Shown: piece after piece, positions 18,528-27,718 of the stretch | Numbering within the stretch: position 1 is the stretch's first letter | Layout: every line of letters begins with the position of its first letter | Source of the DNA: Symbiodinium natans | Taxonomy: Eukaryota; Sar; Dinophyceae; Suessiales; Symbiodiniaceae | DNA: 56,500 nt | Direction: 5' to 3' | Assembly (NCBI GenBank): GCA_905221605.1 | Contig: CAJNDS010001802.1 | Location: 126,001 to 182,500, forward strand | Translations under genes and position numbers: made by a program | Notes under the pieces: model-generated | What the model saw: only the letters and a program-made list of their open reading frames with translations | Told to the model about the DNA's origin: nothing | The model's database searches: none

Positions 18528-18839
18528 ATGTCTATGAAAACCCCAGAGGATATGACAATGGAAGAGATAAGAGAACAGTTGGCAATCTACAACCGACTGT
18601 ATTACTACAAGCGAAGACAGGAGGAAGGATACATGCAGAAAAAACGCGACTCTGCCTTGAAGTGCATTCAAAAGAAGAAGTTAAAGCAATATCTAAAAGA
18701 CAACAATATCAATACCACAATAGAAGATTTAACCGAAGAGCAACTGGCAGAATTCAACAGCAGTCAGAATAAGAAAGGACCGAAGTATGATATGAATAAT
18801 GTTAAAGTTGTGATGCCCATGAAAACAGAAGAATGCTGA
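18528..18839 (+). CDS. Hypothetical helical protein (103 aa)
   Basis: Highly charged, Lys/Glu/Gln-rich and almost wholly helical. It has an N-terminal MTMEEIREQLAIYNRLYYYK segment and a DLTEEQLAEF helix near residue 65. No cysteine motif or membrane segment. It opens the plus-strand integration unit after a 138-bp AT-rich intergenic region divergent from the polymerase, with TATATAG 10 bp before its ATG. The stop codon is the first base triplet of a hairpin. A DNA-binding or accessory replication role is possible, but I recognise no family. Confidence 0.5.
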   Translation: MSMKTPEDMTMEEIREQLAIYNRLYYYKRRQEEGYMQKKRDSALKCIQKKKLKQYLKDNNINTTIEDLTEEQLAEFNSSQNKKGPKYDMNNVKVVMPMKTEEC

Positions 18840-18866
18840 TTTAATTTTAGAAATAAGATTAAATCA
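18837..18866. terminator. Hairpin overlapping the stop of the 103-aa gene
   Basis: A 9-bp stem (TGATTTAAT / ATTAAATCA) around a 12-nt loop. The stem begins at the TGA stop codon, and the integrase starts 21 bp after it. Confidence 0.5.
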
Positions 18867-18887
18867 ATATTTTCGTATTGTAGATAT

Positions 18888-19796
18888 ATGAGTAAGCAAG
18901 AGATTATTAGTAATGTGTATTACGATCGCGCGGGATATGGGAGCAGACAGAGGACCCTAAAGGAAGCACGGGAGAAGGATAAAAGTATAACTATTGACGA
19001 TGTTAATGAGTTTTTCAAGAAGAACGTGGAAGCAAAAAGAAAACCTGTGGGACAGAACAGTTTTGTAGCACCACATTCGGCATACGAGTATCAAATGGAC
19101 TTGTTTTTTATAAATGATCTGGAAGATCAAAAGTTTAAGGTTGGCATGATCATGATAGATGTCTTTGATAAGTTTATGCACGTAGTGCCGTTAAAGGGCA
19201 AGACGGAGGAAGATCTGGCATCGGGAATGATTGAGTGTTTGCATAAGATGGGGAAAAATCCTAAAATACTCTATACGGATGATGAAGGCGCTCTGTCTAA
19301 AGAAGCTATTCAAACATATTTAAAGGAACAGAAGATAGAGCACCATAGGACAAGGGCTCACGCAAATTTCAGTGAGAGGGCGATCAGAACTTTCAAGGAC
19401 ATGTTATATAAACGAGTTGAGGCTGACGAGAAAAAAGGGAAAAGTAATATTCAATGGGCTGATTATATTCACGAGATATTGCTGACATATAACAACCAGA
19501 TGATACATTCCGCTACAAAATTCACGCCGAAAGAGGCACGGAAACCGAGTAACGAATTAAGCGTCAGGTTGAATATTGCTAGTAGTGGTAAACGGAATAG
19601 GATATATCCGGATCTTGACAAGGGTGACGAAGTCAAGATATTTAGGAAGCGAAAACCGAATGAGAAGGAAAGGGTCGGAAATTTCAGTAAAGATGTGTAT
19701 ACCATAGAAAGAATAGAGAAGAAATTAAGTCAAAGTTACTATTATGTAGAAGGGCAAACAAGACCATATTTACGTTTTGAGTTGTTAAAGGTGTAA
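18888..19796 (+). CDS. Retroviral-type (rve) DDE integrase
   Basis: 302 residues. The RNase-H-fold core has the acidic triad: Asp 71 (EYQMDLFFI), Asp 131/132 (LYTDDEGAL) and Glu 163 (HANFSERAIRTF). A basic helix follows and then YNNQMIHSATKFTPKEA, the usual NxxxHxxxxxxP-like end of the core. The C-terminus (about 238-302) is a small SH3-like beta domain (KGDEVKIFRK, VYTIERI, YLRFELLKV). No HHCC zinc domain is evident at the N-terminus. Integrases of this type insert Polintons and PLVs and leave 5-6 bp duplications, which agrees with the TAATC repeat here. All catalytic residues are present, so the gene looks intact. Confidence 0.92.
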   Translation: MSKQEIISNVYYDRAGYGSRQRTLKEAREKDKSITIDDVNEFFKKNVEAKRKPVGQNSFVAPHSAYEYQMDLFFINDLEDQKFKVGMIMIDVFDKFMHVVPLKGKTEEDLASGMIECLHKMGKNPKILYTDDEGALSKEAIQTYLKEQKIEHHRTRAHANFSERAIRTFKDMLYKRVEADEKKGKSNIQWADYIHEILLTYNNQMIHSATKFTPKEARKPSNELSVRLNIASSGKRNRIYPDLDKGDEVKIFRKRKPNEKERVGNFSKDVYTIERIEKKLSQSYYYVEGQTRPYLRFELLKV

Positions 19797-19839
19797 AAAG
19801 GTGATTAAGGATAAAAGAGTATAATTACTATATTTAGCA

Positions 19840-20385
19840 ATGCCAGATTATCAAAAAGGAAAAATTTACAAAATTTGGGATGACAACTACACAAAATGCT
19901 ATATTGGAAGCACTGTGGAAGACCTTTCCAAGCGGATGACCAAGCATAGGGACAAGTATAAGCAGTATCTTCAAAAACGAACATTTAACAACACAGCATT
20001 CAAACTGTTTGAAGAATTCGGAATAGAAAAATGCAAAATTGAGTTATTGGAGTTGTATCCATGCAGTGGTAAATCAGAACTAGAAGCACGGGAAGGACAT
20101 CACATACGGAACGAGGAATGTGTAAACAGAAAAGTCATGGGAAGAAGTAAGAAAGAGCATTATAGGGATAATTATGAAACCATACGAGCACAGAGGAAAG
20201 AATACAGGGACAGAACAAAAGATCACAAACATGAAGTGGACAAAATGTATAGAAAAGAAAACAAAGAAACTATAACTGAACATCTCAAGGAAAAACGACT
20301 ATGCGAATGTGGTTGTTACATATCCGTTAGAAATATGTCTTCTCATAAGAAGTCACCGAAACACCTACAATTATTACAAGGTTAA
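19840..20385 (+). CDS. GIY-YIG endonuclease with C-terminal C2H2 finger
   Basis: 181 residues. The core has KIYK (8-11) and CYIGST (20-25), an Arg/His helix, and LEAREGHHIRNEEC near residue 80-93 with the expected Glu. The middle is Lys/Arg/Glu-rich. The last 25 residues contain CECGCYISV and HKKSPKH, a compact Cys2-His2 finger that often accompanies such nucleases in giant viruses. It shares its first 11 residues almost exactly with the 11527 paralogue, indicating recent duplication or homing within the element. It follows the integrase by 43 bp. Confidence 0.85.
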   Translation: MPDYQKGKIYKIWDDNYTKCYIGSTVEDLSKRMTKHRDKYKQYLQKRTFNNTAFKLFEEFGIEKCKIELLELYPCSGKSELEAREGHHIRNEECVNRKVMGRSKKEHYRDNYETIRAQRKEYRDRTKDHKHEVDKMYRKENKETITEHLKEKRLCECGCYISVRNMSSHKKSPKHLQLLQG

Positions 20386-20452
20386 TATTCTTTAGAATTA
20401 ATTTCTTAAGAAAAGCATTTAAAGAAATATTATCTATATATGTTAGAATACA

Positions 20453-21055
20453 ATGATGAAAACATTTCATTTAGATTTTGAATGTGGAGTATGCCAAGAA
20501 CACAGAAACAGAAAGCGAGAGGTGCTGACGTGCATATTTGATGAAAATATTACTGATAATATTACCTCTTATCTTGCCTGCCATTGTTGTTCAGAAATAC
20601 TAGAGTATGAGAAGATTTATAATCAAGATAAATATAACAAATTATGTAAGCCTGAAAAACAAATACATTGTGTTTTTAACTTTGTTGATAAATCATACCA
20701 AAAATTAGAGAACAACAAGAAAAAGAAAGAGTGTTTAAAGAAAATGATAGAAAGTTCGTATTTGTATAATCACGCAACCAAATTACTAATGAAGAAGTTT
20801 ATAAATGATACAGATTTGTTTCATATGTTTGATAGTTATAAGAGAAACTTTATTCTGAATACAATGGGCTATTTTAGTTTCCAATATACAGAGAGAATGA
20901 AGGAAACGGTCACATACAGAACATGCTACGAGGATTATGTTGTAAATGTGTTTAAAAGCATACTTGTGACATACATAGAAAATCAAATACACTTACGGAG
21001 ACAAAATTTTGACTTTACTACAATATGCGATTATATAGCAGATCAAAAACTGTGA
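20453..21055 (+). CDS. Cysteine-rich hypothetical protein (200 aa)
   Basis: The N-terminal 70 residues carry CGVC (near 11-14), then CHCC (near 44-47), and single cysteines near 27 and 66, consistent with one or two zinc sites. The rest is helical with many aromatic residues and Lys, including a stretch YLYNHATKLLMKKFINDTDLF near residue 100. No catalytic signature and no transmembrane helix. It is the last AT-rich viral gene on the right, followed by a hairpin and then by the host-like cargo. The start could be either of two consecutive ATGs. Function unknown. Confidence 0.6.
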   Translation: MMKTFHLDFECGVCQEHRNRKREVLTCIFDENITDNITSYLACHCCSEILEYEKIYNQDKYNKLCKPEKQIHCVFNFVDKSYQKLENNKKKKECLKKMIESSYLYNHATKLLMKKFINDTDLFHMFDSYKRNFILNTMGYFSFQYTERMKETVTYRTCYEDYVVNVFKSILVTYIENQIHLRRQNFDFTTICDYIADQKL

Positions 21056-21056
21056 T

Positions 21057-21095
21057 GATCATAATATTATTATTGATGTTAATAATATCATGATC
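21057..21095. terminator. Imperfect hairpin after the last viral gene
   Basis: Arms GATCATAATATTATTA and TAATAATATCATGATC pair with one mismatch, two bases after the TGA stop. Same style as the other gene-end hairpins. Confidence 0.6.
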
Positions 21096-21484
21096 GTGAA
21101 ACGCTTCTTTTTATCAACTTGATTTTCTTATTTTGTTTTCTATTTGTTTTGTTGGTTTCTTGTTTTTTGTTTGTTTTTGCTCAGTGGTTTGTGTGTCTCT
21201 ATATGTATCAACATTCTTTAATATTTAAGACCAATAAAAGCCCCAAAAATCCCTACACCATATGTGTCAAACTTATTTGTGCGTCCATTTGTGCTTCGCT
21301 GTGATTGTGTGTGTGTGTGTGTATATGGCTTTCCTAGGGGGGCAGGGTTCGAGATACAAAACTGCCCACGACCTTCATCTAGCGACAGTGTTTTACCATC
21401 CGCGAGCATGCCGAATGCTTTGGCAGCAGGTGAAACTCTAACACATGCGGACACACATGGGCTAATTGATTCGTCTGAACATGT
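21096..21484. other. Transition from viral to host-like composition
   Basis: A T-rich stretch (21110-21180) gives way by about 21320 to GC-rich DNA, with a (GT)n run near 21308-21322. No gene is seen. This is the inner boundary of the cargo and probably includes the 3' flank of the minus-strand cargo gene. Confidence 0.5.
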
Positions 21485-23038
21485 CTACGTGTCGCCTGCG
21501 AAGGCAGCCTCCTCTGGAAGAACTCGCTTCGGCTCCACTTCACGACACAAGCGCTGCATGAGGGTTTTCATGCGATCTTGGCATATGCCAAAGAACTTGT
21601 CACGAACATTGGCATCTTTCGGATCAGGGAGTTCACTATGAGTCTCGTGAGCAAACTCTAATTGCATGTAAAGGCTTGCCATGAAAGGTTTGCGAATGAC
21701 GATGTTTTGCCGATGCAAGTCACCAAACCTAATGGGCTGCGTCTGCAAGACTTTCTTCTTGCTCTTGCTCTTGTTTGTGTTCTTGCCCTTCCCCTTCGGC
21801 TCCTGAACGATGGGTCTTTCAAAAGGAACCGGCTCGATCAATTTCTGCTTCTTGTCCGACCACATGACAGGTTCAGCATGCAGAAATGCGGCAACGTGGA
21901 TTTGAAGCGTGACTGTCGTCTCGGGTTCTGATACATCAGAAAGAGTGCCGGCGTCGCTGCACAACTGCTCGCCTGCTGCCTCCACTGGAATCAGCACCAT
22001 GTGACCATCCTGGAACTGTGACTCCAAAGCTTTTACCAGCAGCAGTCCATTCCGAGGATGTCTGGTCACGATGCCCAAGTCTTTTCCTTCCGTCTCCATG
22101 CTCTTCTTGTAGATGTGCTCACCCACGGGCAGGAAATAATCGGAACCAAAGTAATAATCCTCACCCCAGTCTTGAAGACACTCTGAAAAAATTTGACCCA
22201 AAATCATGCATGAAGTCGTCTTATAATATGTTTGGCACTTGCTTTCAAACTCGGGATCCAAGGTGGAGTGGGTAGCAGCACGGAAGCCGTATAGTTGCTT
22301 TGCCATCCTGGGCAAAACATCTCCCTGAACCTCCTGGATCCGCTTCACCTAGCCCACTTCCTGCTTGACCTCGCCCAAGTCCTGCTTGACCTCGCGCTTG
22401 ACCTCGCCCAAGTCCTGCTTGACCTCGCGCTTGACCTCGCCCAAGTCCAGTCGCAGGCTCTCCAACTTCTGTATCAGACTGTCCTGACTTTGCTGGTCAC
22501 TTGCACGCAGGAAGCAAGACTGCAACAATCTTTCACGAATGCACCCTAATCCTTAAGCACCCGAACCACCAAACTAACCACGCAATAAATCCTAGCAAGG
22601 ACCAAACCTCCTAGCGTGGACTACTTAAGGCGACTAAGTAGTAGGGATTAGCGGGAAGTTAACCAAAACTAACACAGGGAAAATGAATGTCTTCGAATGA
22701 GTTGCTTGTTCTGGTGCTTGTTGCCTTTCATAGTGCACGAACAGTGGCTTGTCTGGCGTGCCACCTGTGATTTCATCCACTGATGTTGCCATGCCCAGAT
22801 GTGCCTGGCTTGCACTCCAATCGCCATGGGAAGGGAATAATCGGAGGTCGCCAACATCCAGTCCATTCAACACTCGCTTTGCCTCCTCCCGCACAGCCTT
22901 CAAAAGATTGTATACGTTCGCTGGCATCTGCACTTGGTCTGACCTTACCATGACGAGATTGCCTTCATGCACCTTCGCCCACCAGACCTTGCACGAATGA
23001 CCTTTTGGAGATCTGCTTCGGGCAGGTGCTTCTGCCAT
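21485..23038 (-). pseudogene. Crinkler-like header / coiled coil / HNH-like effector gene with in-frame stop
   Basis: Minus strand, two open blocks. Block 1 (start ATG at 23036-23038; frame open to about 22634) reads like the ubiquitin-like header of Crinkler-type proteins: VWWAKVHEGNLVMV, NVYNLLKAVREEAKRVL, GDLRLF, TPDKPLFVHY. After an inferred intron, block 2 (from about 22550) has a coiled coil of 11-residue repeats (DLGEVKREVKQ), then a TAG at 22349-22351. It then continues open to 21485 with an HNH-like segment (GIVTRHPRNGLLLVKALE, then GHMVLIPV) and a basic KGKGKNTNKSKSKKK patch. GC-rich codons and an intron mark it as host-derived. Crinkler-HNH proteins are proposed conflict effectors acting in the nucleus. 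The stop suggests decay or an allele; the exact splice sites are not certain. Confidence 0.6.
22352..22447. repeat. 33-bp tandem repeat encoding coiled-coil heptads
   Basis: About 2.5-3 copies of a 33-bp unit, each encoding DLGEVKREVKQ on the minus strand. It sits directly upstream of the in-frame TAG of the cargo gene. Confidence 0.8.
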
Positions 23039-23224
23039 GGCACGCCGAATTGCTAAATTTAAACACGGGTCAACTTGGGTTGCATCAGGGGCATCATGTT
23101 GATTCTGTGGGAGCATGTGACATCGGAGTGCGGGTCTTCTCTGCCAAATGCAGACACCGAGGTACGAGCAGACAAAGCCTCAACATGCAAAGGCTGATAG
23201 TTTTATTGCCCTTGAACCCTAAAC

Positions 23225-23542
23225 CCTAGCAAAATCTATGAGAGAACCCTTGCCCACTTTGGGATGATAATACCACCTTAGGGAATATGGATGGGGTAAT
23301 TGGTTATTCCTATACTGGTCTTGGTAATGGGGAAGTAGTGGTGATATTTGGGGGATTGTAGTAGGGAGTATAGGAATAATCCGCTTATATGGATGAGGTC
23401 ATCGGTTATTCCTATACTGGTCTTGGTAATGGGGAAGTAGTAGTGATATAGTTGGTGAGGTGTAGGGGGGAGTATAGGAATAATCGTCTAATGGGTTGAC
23501 TGGTGGTATTATTACCCAAAATGGGCAAGGGTTCTGCTAACT
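23225..23542 (-). repeat. Right terminal inverted repeat
   Basis: Reverse complement of 3021-3337. It differs by one base near the inner quarter and by several changes in the inner 34-bp arm (inner arm begins at 23243). Its inner edge adjoins CCCTAAACCCTAG, a telomere-like host motif. The outer end is GCTAACT followed by TAATC. Confidence 0.92.
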
Positions 23543-23547
23543 TAATC
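23543..23547. repeat. Target site duplication, right copy (TAATC)
   Basis: Matches 3016-3020 exactly and lies directly outside the right TIR. Confidence 0.85.
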
Positions 23548-24550
23548 CACATTGGCTGTCCTTCAAGAGAAGGGCATGCAGATCAGGCACTGGTAAAGTT
23601 CGCCCCGGATGCGCAGCGGTGGGTCGGCTCGCTCGAAGGGGTCGCCGCCCTGTCGCAGGAATCGTACACGTAGTATAGCTGGAGCTCGTGCTTGACAGTC
23701 CCTATTGAGGACATCCCAAGGCATTGGCTTAGTTCGGAGCGGCTTGACGATGGGGCACTACGCATTCACACGCAAGTGACATTGTGGCCTTGGCCAGCAG
23801 TTGGCGAGTGGACGTGTCCCCTCGGAGAAGGTGCGCCACGAAACTCAGAACCTGACAGCCCCATGCACTTCGCTTGCCCTGCTTCTACTCGGGCTTCGTA
23901 CTCCTCATTCTTCCTCTACTCTTGTATGTATGTGTATTTGTTCGCATGTATTTACATGCAATAGTCTCTTGCTCTAGAACCTTACAGCAGGAAGGCCAAG
24001 GGACCCAGGGCTCCGCCAAACCGTTTGAGCGGCGGCCACGGCAGGAGGCGATCCATCGACACCTTGACTCAGTGCATCTCAGTGCTGTTCCTATGAGTTC
24101 ATCAAGCTCAGGCCGTGGGTATGGTGTGGCTTCCTGTGCTCGGCTGATCGCGAACTCTGCTTACCTCCCCCCCCCCCCCCCCCGGTCCCAATGAACTTTC
24201 AGGCTAGGTCAACAGTAGACCCGATTGGGGAATTGAATACTTCGGGCTGCTCTGCCGCTGATTCTCGTCCGCACCGTGAGCATCCGAAAAGAACTTCTTA
24301 TGCTGCCTCCGTATCGCTGGCAGCTGCGTTTCGCTGGTGGAATGACTTCCCAAATCGACCCTCCGCTTCTGCTGCAACTGCTCCTAGAACGGCTGCTTGA
24401 ACGCAACTACAACTGAAGTATTTGCCCATCAGTTCCGATTCACTCGTGTTAGTACAACACCAGCTGCCTGCTAGAAAGAGCCCACATCCAACCAAAAAGC
24501 AGCTCTCATCTGCTACCGCACTGGATGTTACTGGATGCGGACGGCGGTAC
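23548..24550. other. Host DNA between element and lipase maturation factor exons
   Basis: GC-rich. It includes a run of 17 C at 24167-24183. The C-terminal exons of the adjacent minus-strand gene may lie here (a frame with LLEQLQQKRRVDLG around 24330-24390 is a candidate), but I could not place them with confidence. No other gene is recognised. Confidence 0.4.
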
Positions 24551-27500
24551 CAATCCAGCCGCAGGTGGTATGGTGCCCAGAAACCAGGCCGCTTCATGGG
24601 GTCATCAACAGCAGCTTTGAAAGTGTACCTTTTGCATTGCAGTAAGCTCAAAGTGCAAGAACATGTAACAAGCATCGTCCATCAAAGCGGCCCTGAGAAA
24701 CTGTATCTAGCAATGCTGGCGACCCAAAACGAGCACAGCATGTCACGCCATCGTGTTTTTGGCGGCCATCCCTGTTGAGCCTCTGCACCTAAACATCTCT
24801 TTTGCCGAGGGGCGGGTACCAGTTGCGGCCATCAGGAGTGCCTTCAAACACGATCTCGATGCGCTCGGTGTTCACGGACCCAAATGCCCCGTATGTGTTC
24901 AGCAGTCGAAGACTTTGCAGGTTCATGCTGATCTCAAGATCGGGTAACAACCGTCGCCGCTTCTGTGCCGGCGATGAGGAGCTTGTCTCCGTGGAGTCGT
25001 TTGTCGTTTCCTCCCTGCCAGCGCCGGCAATTCGGGAGACAAAGCGCGGCACAACCAGTCGCCTCTCGAAAGTGGAGTTCATCCTCTGCCGGCCTCCACC
25101 ACGAGGGCCGAGCAAGTTCTTCCAAACTGGCAGCGAAAGCCAGATGATAATACAACCCGCCAAGACGTCCCGGGTAAACATCCACATGCAGCTGCTCGTG
25201 GTGGGTGTCATCGTTCTGGCATGAACCACTGAGTCAGCGAGGGGTCGCGCGATGGCTTCCGGGAGCAAACCGATCAAAGTGGCATCATCAAAGCACCACA
25301 AGCCAGGAATAATCGTCAACCAATTCAGAAAAGACAGGTTTCCTGTCAGGATGAGCGCCAGCCTGAGGCAAAACATGTGGTGAAAGCGTGTGAAGGCTGA
25401 CTACAGTTTAAGACCTTCCAAGGGTTCGCAGACTCTGCCTGACAAGACACGACTTGGTCATCACAGGTCAGCAGCGATGCTTAGTCTGCTCTTGCAGCCG
25501 AGAGACTGAAAAAGGATGTGCACTGCGCCGAAAGCTGCCAGGGTCGCACGACATGGACAGAGGAGCAGCCAGGGCATCCTTTTTGGAGATGGAAAAATCC
25601 CGGGGAAACCCCGATACAAAGCCGGAAAAATCCCGGGAACCCCCTTTAAAATCACAGGAAGCCAGGGCCAGCCAAAGCGCACCAGCTCGATGACGTGGTT
25701 GGAGGCCGTGGCATACAGATGCAGCGGCCGAGGCAGGTTGTGGAAGAAGCGGGACAACGGGTTGGGGATGGGCTGCGTCTCGATGTGGTGGCCTCCCAAA
25801 AGAAAACCCACAAAAGGCCCGAAGCACCCCTCAGCCTCAGAAACTTCAGAAATCAAGAGAGCCAATCTTTGGGCCCCCGACACATCGCGGTGAGGTCCAG
25901 CCAAGTTTTGGAGCCCCTTGCCTCTGCGTAGGGTTAAGATGGGTTTGGGCCCCTTGAGGGATGCTTAGAGCTTAGGGATGCTCTGAGGGATGCTTAGGGA
26001 TGCTTAGGGATGCTTAGGGATGCTTAGGGCTTGGAATCATGTACGCCTACTCACCACCAAGGCCCCTCAACAGAATTGTCTCTGAGACTTGAAGTGTCTT
26101 AGAGCACTTCGGCGCTGAGCGCAGAGATGGCAAGAGTCGAAGGGCTAAGCTGTTGAGCTTGCTGCCCTTGACAGAGGAATCCTGTGATGTTCTGCAAGTG
26201 CAGAAGACCCATCTCGTGTCTTCAGGAGACAAGCCCAGCCATAGCGCATGGAGTAGACTAGAACATACATGTAGTTTTCGCGGCACCCCCAGCAAGCAGA
26301 AGGGCCTTGATGAGCCCGGCCCCCAGCATGATGCGGAAGGCCAGCCAGCGGAAGGCCCACGGTGCCAGCAGCGAGGGGGGCGCGGCAAAGGCCCCACCTG
26401 GTAACTTGAAGCACCGTCACGAACGCAAAATGCCTGAACTCTCTCTTGGCTGGATTTAAATGGTTGGTTTTTCGGTGTTGATGCTTTTGTGTTTCATGGT
26501 TGCCAGCGAGCCTGCCACACCCGGCGCGGCCAATGCCCCCAGTAGCGCCGTCTCCAGCAGCTGAGACTCCCAACCGAAGGAATACCAGCGCTGCCCTGTG
26601 TGGAGTTGGTTAAAAAGGTGCTTCTGTATTTTCACAGCGCCACGTACTAGCCTAGCTGTTGGGGGAGCCAAAAAACCTCGCACCCACAAGGCCTCTGACA
26701 TGGTTCTCAAATATCAAAGCCACATCCCCATCAGGCTTTGGCTCCCTAGCCTACGGCCACCAGGGAGATGTACAAGACCCAGAGCGTGAAGAGGTGCAGC
26801 ATGGAGGCCCCCCCTGGCGACAGGCCCAGAGAATGGCGAATTCTTCTCTTGAGTTGATCTCTTGAGGGGGAGGGCGAACCCTTCGATCAGAAGCAAACCG
26901 TTCATACCCGGGCCCCCGAACCCTCAAGCATAACATCGAGGAAGGAGGACCTCTCGAGACCGTTTAAGCCACAAAGTTCCTGACCCCTCCAACCCTGGAT
27001 GTCCTACAGCGAAGGCCACGCCGGAAAGCACCATGCCAGCCCAGGCGAGGCCATCGAGCCACGGATTGAGGGGCCTTCAGTGGGGGAACAGAACCCAAGA
27101 GAGGAACTCGGCAGGGTGTGAAGATGTGAGCAGTGAAATCATGGCACACTAGCTATACGGATCCTGTTGTGTTTATAGCCGGTAGCCCAACAGTAACAGG
27201 GGCCCTTCAGGAACCTGCCATGGCTTTAGGTGCAAGATCTGGCCTGGCTCCAGCAAACCACAGCAGAGTGGGCAGCCGCTCCGCACGCAGAAGGAAGCAC
27301 CGCACCTCGAGCGATCAGAAGGGAACAATCCGAGAGAATAAGCTGCAAAATGCTGCTACTCCTTTCTCCTAGCTCCCTTTTTTGCACACTGCACCTTGCC
27401 ATAAAAGCTCAGCTCCTGCCATCTCCCGGCAGCTTTGGAGACGGAGAGGTCCACCCGCCTGGCTTGCAGAATTGAGCGGAATTCTCTCCAGTCACGCTCA

Positions 27501-27718
27501 GAGTGTTGAGTTGGCAGTTCCCACAGCGCATACCCACATCGAAATCGACCTGCGCACCTCAACAAGTGCCGTGCTGGCAGGATCCCGTTGTCTCCAATCA
27601 ACGCCTTGCAGGCATGAGCTGCTAAGGCACACTCAGCTCGTCCGGAGACAGGCCTTGTTCTGCCTGAGTGCCACCAGGAAGGCTATGAAGTAAATGGCTG
27701 TGAGCCAGCGGAGCCTTA
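24551..27718 (-). CDS. Lipase maturation factor 1-like protein, multi-exon
   Basis: An ER multi-pass membrane protein family needed for folding of secreted lipases. Exons recognised on the minus strand, in order: 27718-27654 (FIAFLVALRQNK), 27604-27558 (ALIGDNGILP), about 27075-26994 (DGLAWAGMVLSGVAFAVG), about 26812-26750 (LFTLWVLYISLVAVG), 26595-about 26515 (GQRWYSFGWESQLLETALL), about 26398-26306 (WLAFRIMLGAGLIK), about 25795-25683 (HHIETQPIPNPLSRFFHNLP), about 25570-25505 (LAAFGAVHILFQ), about 25376-24820 (LTGNLSFLNWLTIIPG, then LLNTYGAFGSVNTERIEI), 24628-24551 (YTFKAAVDDP). Each follows the LMF1 order. Joining 24820 to 24628 restores a tryptophan codon across a GTAC direct repeat. Several donors are GC. 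The exon with the cysteine loop, the N-terminus and the C-terminus were not placed. Confidence 0.85.
25957..26030. repeat. Decamer tandem repeat in an intron
   Basis: About five copies of GGGATGCTTA-type units, between two lipase maturation factor exons. Confidence 0.75.

Larger units (their letters stand above)
3021..23542. mobile_element. Integrated Polinton-like virus, 20.5 kb, with TIRs and TSD
   Basis: The element is bounded by near-identical inverted repeats that start AGTT and end AACT, and by a 5-bp direct duplication, so both ends are present. Inside are a double jelly-roll capsid protein, a penton protein, an A32-like ATPase, a DDE integrase and a polymerase-helicase fusion. These are hallmark genes of Polinton-like viruses. 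AT-rich composition and very short intergenic gaps contrast sharply with the host. Virion genes lie on the left, replication and integration genes on the right, and host-like cargo at 21.3-23.2 kb. Most genes are open, but one GIY-YIG gene and the cargo gene carry in-frame stops. No maturation protease gene was recognised. Confidence 0.93.

Noticed and set aside
5035-21055. Ulp1/adenain-type maturation protease
   Set aside because: Searched by eye for His-Asp-Cys protease patterns in all viral frames; none convincing.
22295-22549. Plus-strand leucine/aspartate repeat frame
   Set aside because: Shadow of the minus-strand coiled-coil repeat of the cargo gene.
24167-24183. Run of 17 C
   Set aside because: Simple homopolymer; may be a sequencing or assembly artefact, no function supported.
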